A stretch of 64,000 nucleotides of DNA from Tigriopus japonicus (GCA_010645155.1 CM021322.1:12893242-12957241); one strand, 5' to 3'. Shown: positions 50,123 through 60,578, counted from the first letter of the stretch. Numbers and translations: made by a program. The notes: generated by a model from the letters alone, not told the origin.

Positions 50123-51252
50123 TATGAACGTTACACACCTTAAAAATCCACGGACATAGGAGCTGACGTACATGAACACACCCCAAGTCACCGGCAAAGT
50201 CAATCAGGGTTGCTAAAATATGCTACACGCATGACAGTTAGTAGAAACATATTATACTCATTCCTAAGAAACAAGTTCTCTCCATAATGTTCATTGTAGG
50301 TAGATAAAGACTAAACCTATTTCATTTCCTAACCCATGCTTGAACCTGGCAACATTATGTATCTACAAATGGTAAATGAGTTGCGATGTCATGGGATCTT
50401 TATACCTGGTATGGTTGTCTTGCAAGTTTGAAAGTGTTTTAGAGGTGCTAAATAGGATGTGCCCCTCTTTTTAGGGAATTTAATTATTCCAAAATAGTTA
50501 AAAAAAATAGAAGTAAACATTAAGTATTGATTGCAGGCAAATAAAATTGTCTGTTTCATTTATTATCTCCATTTCATATATCTGGGAGAAATATCAAAGC
50601 AAGTTTAAAGTTGTTTGCTAAAAGCTTAAGTTCTCTCATGAGGCAAATTCATAGTTAAAATCATAAGAAATTCAGTGAATTTAGATAGGATATGAAAAAC
50701 TTCCATAAAACATAACATTTTAGCAGTTTATATCACTCCTAAAATAATGCGCGTAATCAAATTCTTAAACATGTGCATACATCTAAGTTAATATAATTAG
50801 TGATGGGATTCAAGTACTTGAATCAAGCCTTCCATGGTAGGTTGCAAACTGAGGTCACTGATTAACTTATTTGTGAAATGGTATTTCCTTCTTCAACCAT
50901 TGCTCCAAATCTTGTTTTTTATTAAAGAGCTCTGACATGCGGCCCGAACTTTTGTGACTTTAGATCAGGGGGGCTTTGAGAGGCAAACTTGTTTTTGTTG
51001 CTTAACGCAAACAAACTGGTATCTAATTTTTTTGGGTGATCCCAGTTGGCAACCTCCCTTGGAAGGCTTGATTCAAGTACGCAAATCCCATCAATAAAGA
51101 TAATCATTTATAGAATATTGTGGCAATGGTAATGGCATGTGTCTAGCATATTTTGGCAACCCTAATTGACTTTGAAATTGAATTCACTTGGGTTTGTTTA
51201 TGTACGGCGGCTCCTATGTTCTTGGGTTTTTTCAAGCTATGTAACATTCATA
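50123..51252. mobile_element. foldback element with long arms and a 10-bp target duplication
   Basis: The left arm begins TATGAACGTTACACACCTT; the right arm is its complement (TATGAATGTTACATAGCTT). Similarity runs about 120 bases, including ACATAGGAGC and AGGGTTGCTAAAATATGCTA. Flanks AAGATACAAG (50113-50122) and AAGATATAAG (51253-51262) match at 9 of 10. This length of duplication would suit a Mutator-like element. A second foldback is nested inside (50801-51093). Confidence 0.75.
50801..51093. mobile_element. inner foldback nested in 50123-51252
   Basis: Arms TGATGGGATTCAAGTACTTG and the complement of TGATGGGATTTGCGTACTTG, continuing AATCAAGCCTTCCA for about 50 bases. No target duplication found. 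Confidence 0.65.
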
Positions 51253-51589
51253 AAGATATAAGTTCATGAAATCGATCTCCTCCATTCGTTTTTGAATTTC
51301 CCTCGAAGCCAGGGTGGCCAAATCGAGCACTCTTATTTCGTCTTAAATATATACCGAAAGTTGGAACTTGAAAACTTGAATGCGATTTAATTCTGTAATG
51401 CTTGGTCACTATTTTGTGCCTCGTTGTGTTGCGCCGCCTTTTTCGTGGAGCGTCTGTTCTTTCTACTCCGTGCTCGATCAAAAAATTGTTGCTACACGCG
51501 ACAAATGGTCGAGAACGAAACGCAATCACAGAATTTTAGTGAAGCAATGAGTTACCAGAGGCCATGACCGAGCTAAGCCGTAAACAATC

Positions 51590-52518
51590 AGGCACAGCTG
51601 ATGTTGAAGATGATGTCCACCCTCCTACCTGCCCGCTTCTCTGGATTGGCCGAGTAAAGGAATATCCTTCCCGAGTTCCAATTCGGATTCCGGAGAAGCC
51701 GCTCAAACACTTCGGCAGCCACTCTCCTCTACGAAATCGTGCACGCAAACATCAGCACTAAGAGGAGAGTTTACGGATGCTTTGTCGATTTCTCCAAAGC
51801 ATTCGACAGGGTGGACCGAACGCGGTTACTCTCCAAACTCCAACTATGGGGAATTCCGCGTTCCATCTGTGTCCTGCTTGCGGACATCTACGCGGGACTC
51901 AGATGCTCCATTCGATCTGGTGAGGACCTATCCCCCTGCTACTTCACATCCATCGGCCTTCCGCAGGGGGATCCACTATCGCCAATCCTTTTCAACCTCT
52001 ATGTATCCGACCTGCCCGAAGCCCTTTCTCACCGAGGCCCCATCATCAACAACAATAGAATAAAATATCTACAATATGCAGACGACCTGGTTGTCTTGGC
52101 CGATTCAGTAGTGGAATTGCAAACTGCCATCAATGCTCTCCACGGTAATTGCCAAGAGAACGGCCTTCAAGTCAACACCATCAAGACGAAGGCCATGGTT
52201 TTCCATAAAGGTCGTCTGCCACCCACCGCCTTCCACATCAACAATAGTCCGATTGAAATCGTCAAGTTTTTTAACTATGTCGGTTTCACCTTCACCACCC
52301 AACTCTCCTTCACCAAACATCTGAACCTCGCAATAACCAAGGCCAGGGCCAGGATTGGATACATATGCAATAGACTGCCTATCAAGAAATTTCCTCTGCC
52401 AATAGTTCTTCAACTCTTCCGGACCAACATCACCCCCATCTTCCTCTACGGCCTGCACCTCTGGCTTCCCAACTCCGCCCAATCTGCCGTTGAGTCGCAA
52501 AAAAACATATTATTACTT
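51590..52518 (+). pseudogene. non-LTR retrotransposon reverse-transcriptase fragment (YADD)
   Basis: The longest frame, 51739-52521, carries CFVDFSKAFDRVDR, GLPQGDPLSPILFNLYVSDL, YADD (52075-52086) and the thumb-proximal segment up to FLYGLHLWLPN. The frame extends upstream without a Met as QFGFRRSRSNTSAATLLYE and meets a TAA at about 51652, beyond which similarity seems to continue. No endonuclease and no 3' end, so it is 5' and 3' truncated. The catalytic motif is intact and the sequence much less decayed than the copy at 1.4-3.1 kb. Confidence 0.88.
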
Positions 52519-53665
52519 TGAACGCCAATTAGAAGGACTAATATTGCCAAAATTCACTAGACGACAAAAACAAAGAGTTGGGTATACACCTGTATTTTTA
52601 AAGTTATTTTGACCTTAAGTTAACTACATCATTTTTTTTTGCCGCAATTTGTCATCAAAGTTTTTGGGACTCTAAATTAAAACAACCCTGTACAAGTTAC
52701 TATCGCTAAAGAGCAATAGGAGATTAAGTAAAAACGGCCAAACTCATTGATACTTGGAAATTAGAATTCATTTCAACATTTTCTTCTGATTGTAACTTCC
52801 TTATAGTTTACTGATAGCAGATTTTTTGGTAATGGTGATGATGTGAGGTCCAGACAAAAGAACAACCAAGCAACGTTACCAGATGTTTAAAGATCAGTCG
52901 TTTTTAGGTAAGTAGCGGCAAATGCCAATTTACAGAAAACACTTACCTTTCATTTTAAATATGTTCCACTTTCAAAACAGAAAGAAAAACGTCATAAGAT
53001 ATTGCCCATAGGAAAATTTTCATCGTTCAAACAAGTATTTCAGATCTGAAATTCATTCTTGCCAGTAAATATTCTATAAAAAACAACTGAATTACTTTAA
53101 ATCGTTACTACTTTGGTTACAGATTGGTCTTCTGAAGCGCCAAAGTACAGTAACAATTTGCTTCCATCTGGCCAAATCTGAATCTCTCTTTGATATTATT
53201 TGGCATGATTGGTTCGTAGAGTTCCGGTAACACTGGTTCTCTCTCTTTTCGATCGGACCTCACATCGTCACCATTTCCGATTTCTTCATTACAATTTCAA
53301 TTTTCTAGCGCTTCTGTCTCACTTCTCAATATAATACTTCTCAAGCGTTTCATTCTCTCACGACACAACGTCAAAGTGTAAAACTGATTTTTGTGCAGTT
53401 TTTGCGTGCGTTTCTCTAAGTGAAATCCGGGTGAATTCAATTCGGCGGTGACAAACGAAAACTAGTTGGCCACCCTGACTGGTGAGCCAAGAAGGAAACC
53501 TTTCAACGTGAATCAATAACAAACAAACAAACAAACAACCAAAGAAGGAAAAATGGAACACGAAGCTGAGAATTAAGGCAACCAGCGAGCTAGGAGAATA
53601 GAAGGAGAAGCCTCCGTTGGTGCCGCTGTTGCTGCTGCGGGCCGAATCGAAATTCATATGTATGT
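52519..53665 (+). promoter_or_regulatory. upstream region of the FN2 membrane-protein gene
   Basis: AT-rich until about 53220, then mixed composition up to the start codon. 53300-53665 is the likely 5' UTR/promoter. An AAAC tract lies at 53517-53538. No core promoter element can be assigned firmly. Confidence 0.3.
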
Positions 53666-54182
53666 ATGGACTCCAAATGGAGCATGGACGAGTTGGTTAA
53701 GGTCCAAGTCGCCGATGACGAGTGTGTGAGGCACCCGGGGGGGCTAATGGCTGAGCTTCCCCCGACCTTAACCTCAGGGGCATGGGCCAAAAACCGACCG
53801 CCATCCACACGGACACGGCCACTTTCGCCCGGCTGTCACTCGACGGCTTCTTCCAGCACCCGGTCCTCGTCGGAAAAGGACGACTCCAACCGCGATGACG
53901 GCCACCATCATGAACCGGGGGACGGTCATGGGGATGAGGGCCACGATAACGGCGATAACGAGGAAGCGCGTGGGTTGTTGTCCTCGACGAGCTCCGGGCC
54001 GTCGCCGCCGACGCCGGCCATGGCCACGCCTTTGCATTCTCGGGTATTGGGCGGGTGGCCAATGCTGAAGACTTCGGCCGGCGAGTCGTCGGGCCAGTCC
54101 TCGCCCGCTTATTCGCAGTATACTACTCCGGCCCGTCACCCCCTCGACGAGCGGTCAACGCATAGCCCGCCTCAAGTCCCGG
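53666..54182 (+). CDS. FN2 membrane protein exon 1: cytoplasmic, disordered
   Basis: ATG 53666 (MDSKWSMDELVKVQ) opens a GC-rich frame, in clear contrast to the AT-rich surroundings. Two other ATGs lie within 8 bases upstream, out of frame. The exon encodes 172 residues, low-complexity Ser/Pro/Gly with an acidic His/Asp/Gly block. Donor CCCGG^GTAAGT; phase 1. The preceding 300 bases hold the likely 5' UTR. Confidence 0.85.
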
Positions 54183-57100
54183 GTAAGTCCGCCCGCCTTC
54201 CCGCCCATCGGTCGGTTCCCCCCGCCTTTGGGACCACTCCGGGAGGGATGCACTGAGAGGGCGGGGACCGGTCCGGGAATCACGATTCGCTTATATTTTC
54301 AGCCGCGTCCACGTTGAACGCCATGACTCTGAAAAGGTCACGGGAATTAGTCGGCGAGATGGACGTTGGCATCGAAACGAAATCCTTGGACGCGATGGCC
54401 GGTTCACCCGTAGTTGACCGCGGTATACGGATTGCCACTAGCAGTTTGGCATCACTCAATTCTTCATCTCCGTATCCGAAGACCTCATTTGATTCTGGTG
54501 CGGCGCTTTGTGGACGGAATCCGAAAAAAAATGTTATGGTCATCGTCATATTGCTCCTTATTTGGGGTACCTTCATCTTTGGGTGTCATATTCAGAAAAG
54601 GGTAGGCCCGGACTGTCCGATTCCAGCCGATATGTTCATGGCCGTGGGGTCTTTCACATTGCAGTCGATTCTTTTTAGATGATTGGCTTGGAGAATCAAG
54701 TCGCTTCCCTCACTCAAGCAATGCAAACTCTTCAAATCCAGCGAATTCAAAAGGACGCTGAATTTTCTCGACGGATCATGCGGCTAACCTATCGTCGGGA
54801 ACCGAAACCCGCTGCATCCAGGAAGTTAAAGACGGGTAATCCTCACTCTTAAAATTTCACACCGATCAATGCCCAGTCACATAAAATGCGACTTTTTTAT
54901 GTGAGTAAAAATGGCAAAAAAAACAAGGCAAAAAAATTGCCTTGTCCTAGAATGTGTGTATAACTTCTAGGCATGTTCATTTAAGTCATTACCCGCGAAT
55001 TTAGTCACTTTTAAGTGGATGGAAATAGGGTCCTGATCGGCCAAAGATTCCATGTTAAAAAAAAAAAAATTCCATGCAGCTTCCCCATGGCTAAATTCAG
55101 TGATAATGACCTCAATGAACATGCCTAGAAGTTTTACACACATTCTAGGACAAGGCAATGTGGGCTTCCAGCCACCCTGACCTCAACCCAATGGACTTCT
55201 CTGTGCGATCCATCATTGAGGCCAGGGTATTTAAGAAGGCTCAGGCGCGTACCCCTACCTGGATGTCAGCTTTGGTCCAGGAATTTGAGGCTGATGTCAT
55301 CCGTACCTGCTGTAGCCAAGTCAAGGACAGACTTGGCCAGGTAACTGTCAACAAAGACGGCCATTTGGAAGGTGATTGTAATAAACTAGTTCATAGACCA
55401 CTGAATTGTTTACACTCCTCTATGACTAGTACTCATTGGTTATGGAGTCCATGTGAAAAAAATCAAAGATTTTCATTTCACTTTACTGTTGCTGGTTAAG
55501 AGTTCCCATATCTATCTAGCATGCAGTACAAGGACAGTTGCTGACATTGGATCTACGGGCATTCTGTCCTGCGGTTTTACCTATTAAAGTTAATTCTTTA
55601 TTCTAGAATCCCAATGTATGTCGATTTCCTTCGAAATTTTGGCATTGCGTAACCAAAAGACCGTGGAAATAACTAATTTAGAGACTCCCTAGTCCTAATG
55701 GCTATGATGATTTCTCGAGCTTGAGATTGACTTTTTTCTTGCACTGTTTCCTCTGCTCACTTGACCAAGTACCCAATGAGATCCTACTTCAGATCTCATT
55801 TTTTCACTCTACAAATACGTTGTGTTAGGCAACTAAAGAGGTAAAATAACTTTGAGACCCAGTCGCTGCTTTGGTTTACTCAATTTGTTCTTATCGAGAC
55901 AGATTTTGCAAAAAAAATAACTCGATCTTCAAGANNNNNNNNNNNNNNNNNNNNNNNNNNNNNNNNNNNNNNNNNNNNNNNNNNNNNNNGTTCTTATCGA
56001 GACAGATTTTGCAAAAAAATAACTCGATCTTCAAGAGTACCCCTTTCACAACACAAGGATCTTCCTCATTGGCAATTCAAAAGTGTTTTTCTAGCACAAG
56101 CACTTCCATTATTAATTTTGATGGTTTTTCAGGAGAATTTTCGTCCGCAAAGACGCTCCCAATGTTTCGACCAGGGAGCGATCTAGACCGGAAAATGGCT
56201 TCAACGACAAGTTTCCCAAGATTGGTTCTTCAAAATGCGACATCTAAGCCCAGCGGAACGACTGTAAAGGACTCACTATTTGCAAACTTGTTTGGAAATG
56301 AGCTCTTTTCAGAAACAAGTAAGTTGTTCAGCCATAGAAAAGCTGAAAAAATAATTCAAGCCAAATATTTAGATATTATCTTGTTAAAACTAAAGCGGGG
56401 ATTAAAAAGTTTTCATTCAAAACTTTTTGAAAAAATAACATTTTTTAGGCTAATGGGGGGACTTTATCGTCTAATCGTGTAATTTTATTTATCTTTTTCG
56501 TCTAATTTGACAGTTTAATTTTTAATTCGTCAAAACTTTCCGTCTCTACTTACAGTCATTAAAAATTAGATGATCACGTTGTGTCTCTTCACGGAGCTCT
56601 TGCATTTGGTTGGACTTAGCGTGCCAACCAATAACTTAATGTCAATGAGACTTACCTCATCGCATAGCATATTCCCTTAGCAATTCCTGGATAAAAAGTC
56701 TCGTCCTGGTACGATGTCTACTTTCTGTAAAATCTCCAATGTTTTGCTCAGGCCCAGGTTTCTGACAACTTATTGTTCCTTTCTGCTGTCCCCATAGTAG
56801 TAAAATGGGCGAGTGATTTGTTTCAAACATATCTACGAAGGCTTATCACACAAATGAGTACAAATTTTAATGTCCAAGAGGCAGATATATTTAACACACA
56901 TTCATTACAGTTTTGGAACAACTTACATAAGGGTAGGATTCCAGTCAGTCATGGTTCCAGATAGTTCACATAATAATCAAAGGGACAAAGAACTGGTTAA
57001 ACTCATAATGATAACATAAAAATCTTTGTTGTATTCAATATCCACCAAATAGGAGCTTGATGCAGAAAGCTAGAATTTGAAAAGATCTGTTTAATCATGT

Positions 57101-60100
57101 AAAAAGTCACATTTGTTACTTTTTAATAACTTTGATAGTTTGGTAGCTACGCTTAAATTATGATTTCCTACATGTCATAAGAAACATTTGACATCCATCA
57201 GAATCTTTCTGAAATCATTCAGACATTTTGAAAACTTGATGAACAACTGTCTGATTCTCCATACAAGTTGTCCAGAGAATTTCTTCTGCAATGGACAAGC
57301 TACTAGGTGGGGTGAAAAGTAACCTCTTTGACCGACAAAATGCAATGCTATGGCAAAATATACTTCTAGTAACTTGTAGTTCAATCACATTTAGGCATTC
57401 AGTTCAAATTTCAATGGATTTTTGCCCTTCATTTTGTTTTGACAGCTCATTGATGATGACGTGTTTGGCATCATGTCGAAAATGGATCAATACGGTTTTC
57501 GTTTTGTCTCAAAACATTAATTTTTACTAAGCAAAGTTGCGAAGGAAGCAAAAAAAAGTTTAATAAATGTAATGAGATAAATGCTCCGTCAGATCATACC
57601 ATAAAATACTAGTTTTGCCACTTTTGCGGTCTCCAACACTTCACTACCGATCAAAGACGTTGAAATTGTTTCCCTCAGAAACAAGTAGTGATGAAAATGA
57701 AAAAAAAAAGTTCAGGATAGTCTAAATGTTCGCTACCACCTCACACACCTTCACTTTCCGGTCAGCCAGCCCCATTTCAGGAACTTTTTTGACGTTTTCA
57801 TCCGTAAAATCATCAGATTCATTTTCAACATGATGTCAAACACGTCATCATCAATGAGCTGTCAAAACAAAATGAAGGGCAATAATCCATTGAAATTTGA
57901 AAAGTATGTCTAAAATGAACGGACTACAAAGCACTGTAAGTATATTATGCAGTAGCATTGCATTTTGTCGGTCAAGGAGGTTACTTTTCACCCCACCTAG
58001 TACATGGAATCTTCAAACAAAAACTTTCCGTCTCTACTCACAGTCATTGAAAATTACCCTATGATCACGTTCTATAATAAAGAAATAGTTTTATAGTAGC
58101 CCATCAAGTTTTTTAAAATGTCAATTAATTTACAGTAAGATTTTGAAGGATAACAAATATTTCCCATAATATTGAGAATTTTGAATAAAGGGTATTTCAA
58201 CAGGTCTTTCTTTCCATGTTTAAATTTGGATCATGCTTCTATTTGATGCAAATTCAACACAACTTGCAATGGGCTTTATCTACAAAGTTGATACCAAATC
58301 TGTATGTGACTCTTTGGTGGTTCATAGGCATCATCTGGTATTTCTTGTTAAATATTTGATTGTTTGAGTTTGATTTTCTTCACATCTTTAGTTACAATGA
58401 ATCAGCATTTTTTCGATTGCTGCTTATTCCTTGGGGTGTTGCATATTTTTTGAGTACTTCTTCATCCATTGTGCTCGTCCAAATTAATCCCATATGGTGC
58501 AAATTACTAGCTGAATCAATGAAATTGTTTCCTTCTTTTTTTGTAATTGAAAGGAACAAAATCATTGAAATATTAATGCTGTTGACAAATCTCAATGACG
58601 AGCATTTTCAGTCTGAAATTTCATTGAAAGCTCTTGTTCAATTGCAGTAAACCTTACATCATTATCTTTATGAATTGTCCCAGTTCTTTATCATCCTTTT
58701 GTTCCCTTTAATTAAATGTGAACCATCTGGAACCAAGGCTGACTGGAATCCCACCCTAATGTAAGTTGTTCCAAACTGTATTAAATGTGTGTTAGATTGT
58801 TAATTACTCAATAGTTGGACAACAATTCTTCAAAATGATTCTTTCACAGCATGTATCAGTCTCTTTGACATTAAAATTTGTGCTCATTTGTGTGATAGGC
58901 CATCTGCAAGTAATCTGCAGAAACAAATCACTCGCTCATAATACTACTATGGAGACAAGGAAGTTGACCCCAGCGGAAAGAAACAAAAAGTTGTCGGAAA
59001 CCTGGGCCTAAGTAATCCATTGAATGAAGATCGAGTCGAGTCCTCCCTCAAAAGACAGCGCAGTTGAAAATTTCTTTTGCCAATAAAATCGTGCACCTTG
59101 AATACCTTGTCAAAAAAATCATTGCTCATTAGAATCTAGTTTCTTTTAAAATTGTCTTCTTGTTGCTTTTGCCAATGAGGAATGCATAGTGGGCATTTGC
59201 AGTTAGCATTTCAATCATACCGCCCGCGGCAAAACAGGGCCGTTGGCGGGGCTTGCTTGTTTGGCAAATGGGAGAAAATCAAAGTTATTTCCATTTTAGA
59301 ATGTTTCAAAGAGCCAAGGTCCTGGAAAATGAGTTTTCTTTTGCTTTTGGGTGTTCAGAAATGTTCAGATCCGACATACTAAGCTGAAAAAGTGTTCCAT
59401 TTTGAAGGACAAATAAATCACTGGTTGCTGTTTCAGAGCATTCAGTTGCAGCTGATGATCAAACAAAACGTTCAATTGTTTTTGGACATATTGAACCAAT
59501 AATTGCCAATCAAATTCTAATTTAAGGGAGAAGACGTGGTGTAGTGGATAGCGCAGTTTCCTGTAGTGAGAGAGGTCCTAGGTTCGACTCTCCTCCCCGA
59601 CCTTTCTCTAGGAAGTTTTTGGACGCTAGTTCATCCCCACAGATGGAGAACTAATCTGACACCGAACGTAAGGATGTCTATCGGAAAAACTGGATGATGT
59701 GATGGCTGGCTTCGCTGGCCGGGCGAGGCTCAACCCTCCGACCTTAGCACCCAACAATCCAAAAAAATATACTCTAAGGAAATCAATGATTTTTTACTCA
59801 CCTTTTCTCATCCACAGCTGCTAGTCGTCCTTAAAAACAAAGCGAGATGTCTTATGTGTCGATATCTGTATTTGGGTGCGTTACGCCAGCCCAGAGAACG
59901 GTCTAGTTTTACGCCTGGCAGTATAGTATGGTTTAAAATGCTCACCTGTAAGCCCCACGTGCATATTGTCCCTTGAGTAGTAGTTTTCAATATTTTTTTA
60001 ATTATTGGTGATTTGCCAAAAGCATCTCGTCTAGTAGGATTACGTGAATAATGAACAAAGCGCTAGACAGGGCTGAAGAAATTTAACCTCGATTAAACAT

Positions 60101-60507
60101 CTTTCGGACCATCATTAAATTATGTCGTCCTGACCAATGTAAGCCCTTCAAGAACCTGCTATGTACGTTTCAAACAATAGATATCAATTGCTTAATTTTC
60201 CCACCAACAGTAAGGCACCACAAATTGAACTTGATATCAATCTCTTACTGATTTACTGATAATGCGTAAATACTTAATTAATGTTAAATAACTTTTAGCT
60301 CCCGAATTTCTTCATCGAAGTGAACCCTGTTCCACGGAAAATGATGCTCCTTGCGTTTTTCCTTTCAAATATGAGGGCAAGAATCAGTCGCGATGTTTGA
60401 AGAGTTTGCTCCCAGGGAAAACGTGGTGTGCCATAAAACTTCAACCTGATGGGACCTTTATTCAACAACAAGACACTTGGGACTATTGCCAAAGAGATTG
60501 CGCTTGA
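53666..60507 (+). CDS. type II transmembrane protein with C-terminal fibronectin type II domain, five exons (whole gene span)
   Basis: Exons 53666-54182, 54303-54601, 54679-54835, 56133-56318 and 60299-60507 join to 1368 nt (455 residues plus TGA), with GT-AG introns in phases 1, 0, 1, 1. Seen in the product: a Ser/Pro-rich N-terminus with a His/Asp/Gly-rich acidic stretch (about residues 70-100); no signal peptide; one hydrophobic span at about 250-267 flanked by Lys/Arg; a short heptad-like segment (273-305); a Ser/Thr-rich stalk; and a fibronectin type II fold at about 397-454. The last has PCVFPFKYEGK, a second Cys after seven residues, TWC, and WDYC near the end. FN2 domains are extracellular, so I infer N-inside, C-outside topology. 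I do not recognise an orthologue. Exons 4 and 5 lack useful start codons and rest on splice phase plus the domain match. Confidence 0.78.
54303..54601 (+). CDS. FN2 membrane protein exon 2: ends in the membrane span
   Basis: The acceptor TTTTCAG^CCGCG continues the frame as AASTLNAMTLKRSREL. The segment CGRNPKK then leads into about 18 hydrophobic residues (VMVIVILLLIWGTFIFGC) and HIQKR. The donor AGG^GTAGGC at 54601/54602 ends in phase 0. Confidence 0.85.
54679..54835 (+). CDS. FN2 membrane protein exon 3: juxtamembrane coiled coil
   Basis: Follows a 77-nt intron with acceptor CTTTTTAG^ATG. Reads MIGLENQVASLTQAMQTLQ and continues with Leu/Ile/Met at heptad spacing, then a basic stretch. A coiled coil right after a type II span often mediates trimerisation, as in membrane collagens. 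Donor ACGG^GTAATC, phase 1. Unspliced reading would stop 12 nt later. Confidence 0.75.
54941..55158. repeat. palindrome with about 65-base arms
   Basis: The left arm GCCTTGTCCTAGAATGTGTG and what follows is mirrored at 55090-55158 (ACATTCTAGGACAAGGC). The arms match through CTTCTAGGCATGTTCATT and further inward. The right arm runs directly into a mariner transposase remnant, so the left arm may be an inverted copy of transposase-internal DNA. Confidence 0.75.
55140..55400 (+). pseudogene. mariner/Tc1-type transposase C-terminal remnant
   Basis: Reads DKAMWASSHPDLNPMDFSV, then EARVFKKAQARTPTWMSALV and ADVIRTCCSQVKDRLGQV. This is the SPDLNPMD catalytic block and C-terminal helix region of DDE transposases. 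Everything upstream is lost into the palindrome. Confidence 0.8.
55887..56036. repeat. 48-bp direct duplication flanking an assembly gap
   Basis: 55887-55934 and 55990-56036 are identical except for one A in a homopolymer, separated by Ns at 55935-55989. Same artefact pattern as at 18.2-18.7 kb. The gap lies inside an intron, about 140 bases before exon 4. Confidence 0.85.
56133..56318 (+). CDS. FN2 membrane protein exon 4: Ser/Thr-rich stalk
   Basis: The acceptor GGTTTTTCAG^GAGAAT and donor ACAA^GTAAGT define a 186-nt exon of phase 1-1, as required by its neighbours. Reads GEFSSAKTLPMFRPGSDLDR and continues with one NAT glycosylation sequon. No domain recognised; probably an extracellular linker. 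Confidence 0.72.
56750..56965. repeat. dispersed non-LTR-related repeat, copy 1
   Basis: Shares CCATAGTAGTAAAATG, TTTGTTTCAAACAT and TTTTGGAACAACTTACAT with 58735-58990 (inverse) and with 61100-61170 plus 61740-61860 (inverse/direct pieces). The 61-kb copy joins a recognisable reverse-transcriptase tail, so this is probably the 3' region of that retrotransposon. Confidence 0.6.
57303..58000. mobile_element. 698-bp mariner-like MITE with about 190-base terminal inverted repeats
   Basis: Ends CTAGGTGGGGTGAAAAGTAA and the complement TTACTTTTCACCCCACCTAG, flanked by TA on both sides (57301-57302, 58001-58002). The arms match far inward (CTTTGACCGACAAAATGCAA; CATTTTGTTTTGACAGCTCA). The central 300 bases are non-coding. 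Confidence 0.9.
58735..58990. repeat. dispersed non-LTR-related repeat, copy 2
   Basis: Inverse orientation relative to 56750-56965. Contains TACTACTATGGAGACAAGG (shared with 61130-61165) and CAACAATTCTTCAAAATGAT (shared with about 61825). Confidence 0.6.
59530..59775 (+). repeat. tRNA-derived SINE
   Basis: The head shows an A box (GTGGTGTAGTGGATAGCGC, 59535-59553) and B box (GGTTCGACTCT, 59581-59591) at tRNA spacing. A degenerate cloverleaf with a GTA anticodon-like loop is possible, but the T-stem does not pair, so it is not a functional tRNA. An unrelated body of about 170 bases and an A-rich end (59760-59770) follow. Confidence 0.65.
60299..60507 (+). CDS. FN2 membrane protein exon 5: fibronectin type II domain and stop
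   Basis: The acceptor AACTTTTAG^CTCCCG supplies the two bases completing the codon left by exon 4. The frame reads PEFLHRSEPCST, then APCVFPFKYEGKNQSRC, GKTWCAIK, PDG and TWDYCQRDCA, stop TGA 60505-60507. Spacing fits the FN2 pattern: C-x2-PF-x-aromatic-x7-C-x9-WC, and a final aromatic-x-aromatic-C. It has the longer loop before the last Cys seen in some invertebrate FN2 modules. The exon has no internal ATG of use, so simple ORF scans miss it. AATAAA occurs at 60573 and 60612. Confidence 0.8.
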
Positions 60508-60572
60508 TTTAGAATCATGGATTTGCGTTTTCAGAGGGTGAGCTGATAAATTACTGTTTGTCGTAAAAAAAT

Positions 60573-60578
60573 AATAAA
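60573..60578 (+). terminator. candidate polyadenylation signal of the FN2 gene
   Basis: AATAAA 66 nt after the stop codon, with a second copy at 60612-60617. Spacing suits a short 3' UTR and supports 60507 as the gene end. Confidence 0.4.

Larger units (their letters stand above)
54836..56132 (+). other. FN2 gene intron 3
   Basis: Contains a long palindrome (54941-55158), a transposase tail (55140-55400) and an assembly gap (55935-55989) with duplicated flanks. Confidence 0.65.
56319..60298 (+). other. FN2 gene intron 4
   Basis: 4.0-kb intron holding a non-LTR-related repeat (56750-56965 and 58735-58990), a mariner-like MITE (57303-58000) and a tRNA-like SINE (59530-59775). The sequence TTTCCGTCTCTACTYACAGTCATT occurs, split here for length, as TTTCCGTCTCTACT plus ACAGTCATT at about 56540 and 58025. 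Confidence 0.65.

Noticed and set aside
53697..54139. Long minus-strand frames opposite FN2 gene exon 1
   Set aside because: GC-rich shadow frames of the real exon; Arg-rich composition and no domain.
59528..59600. Functional tRNA-Tyr gene
   Set aside because: The T-stem and part of the anticodon stem do not pair and no acceptor complement follows; best read as a SINE head.
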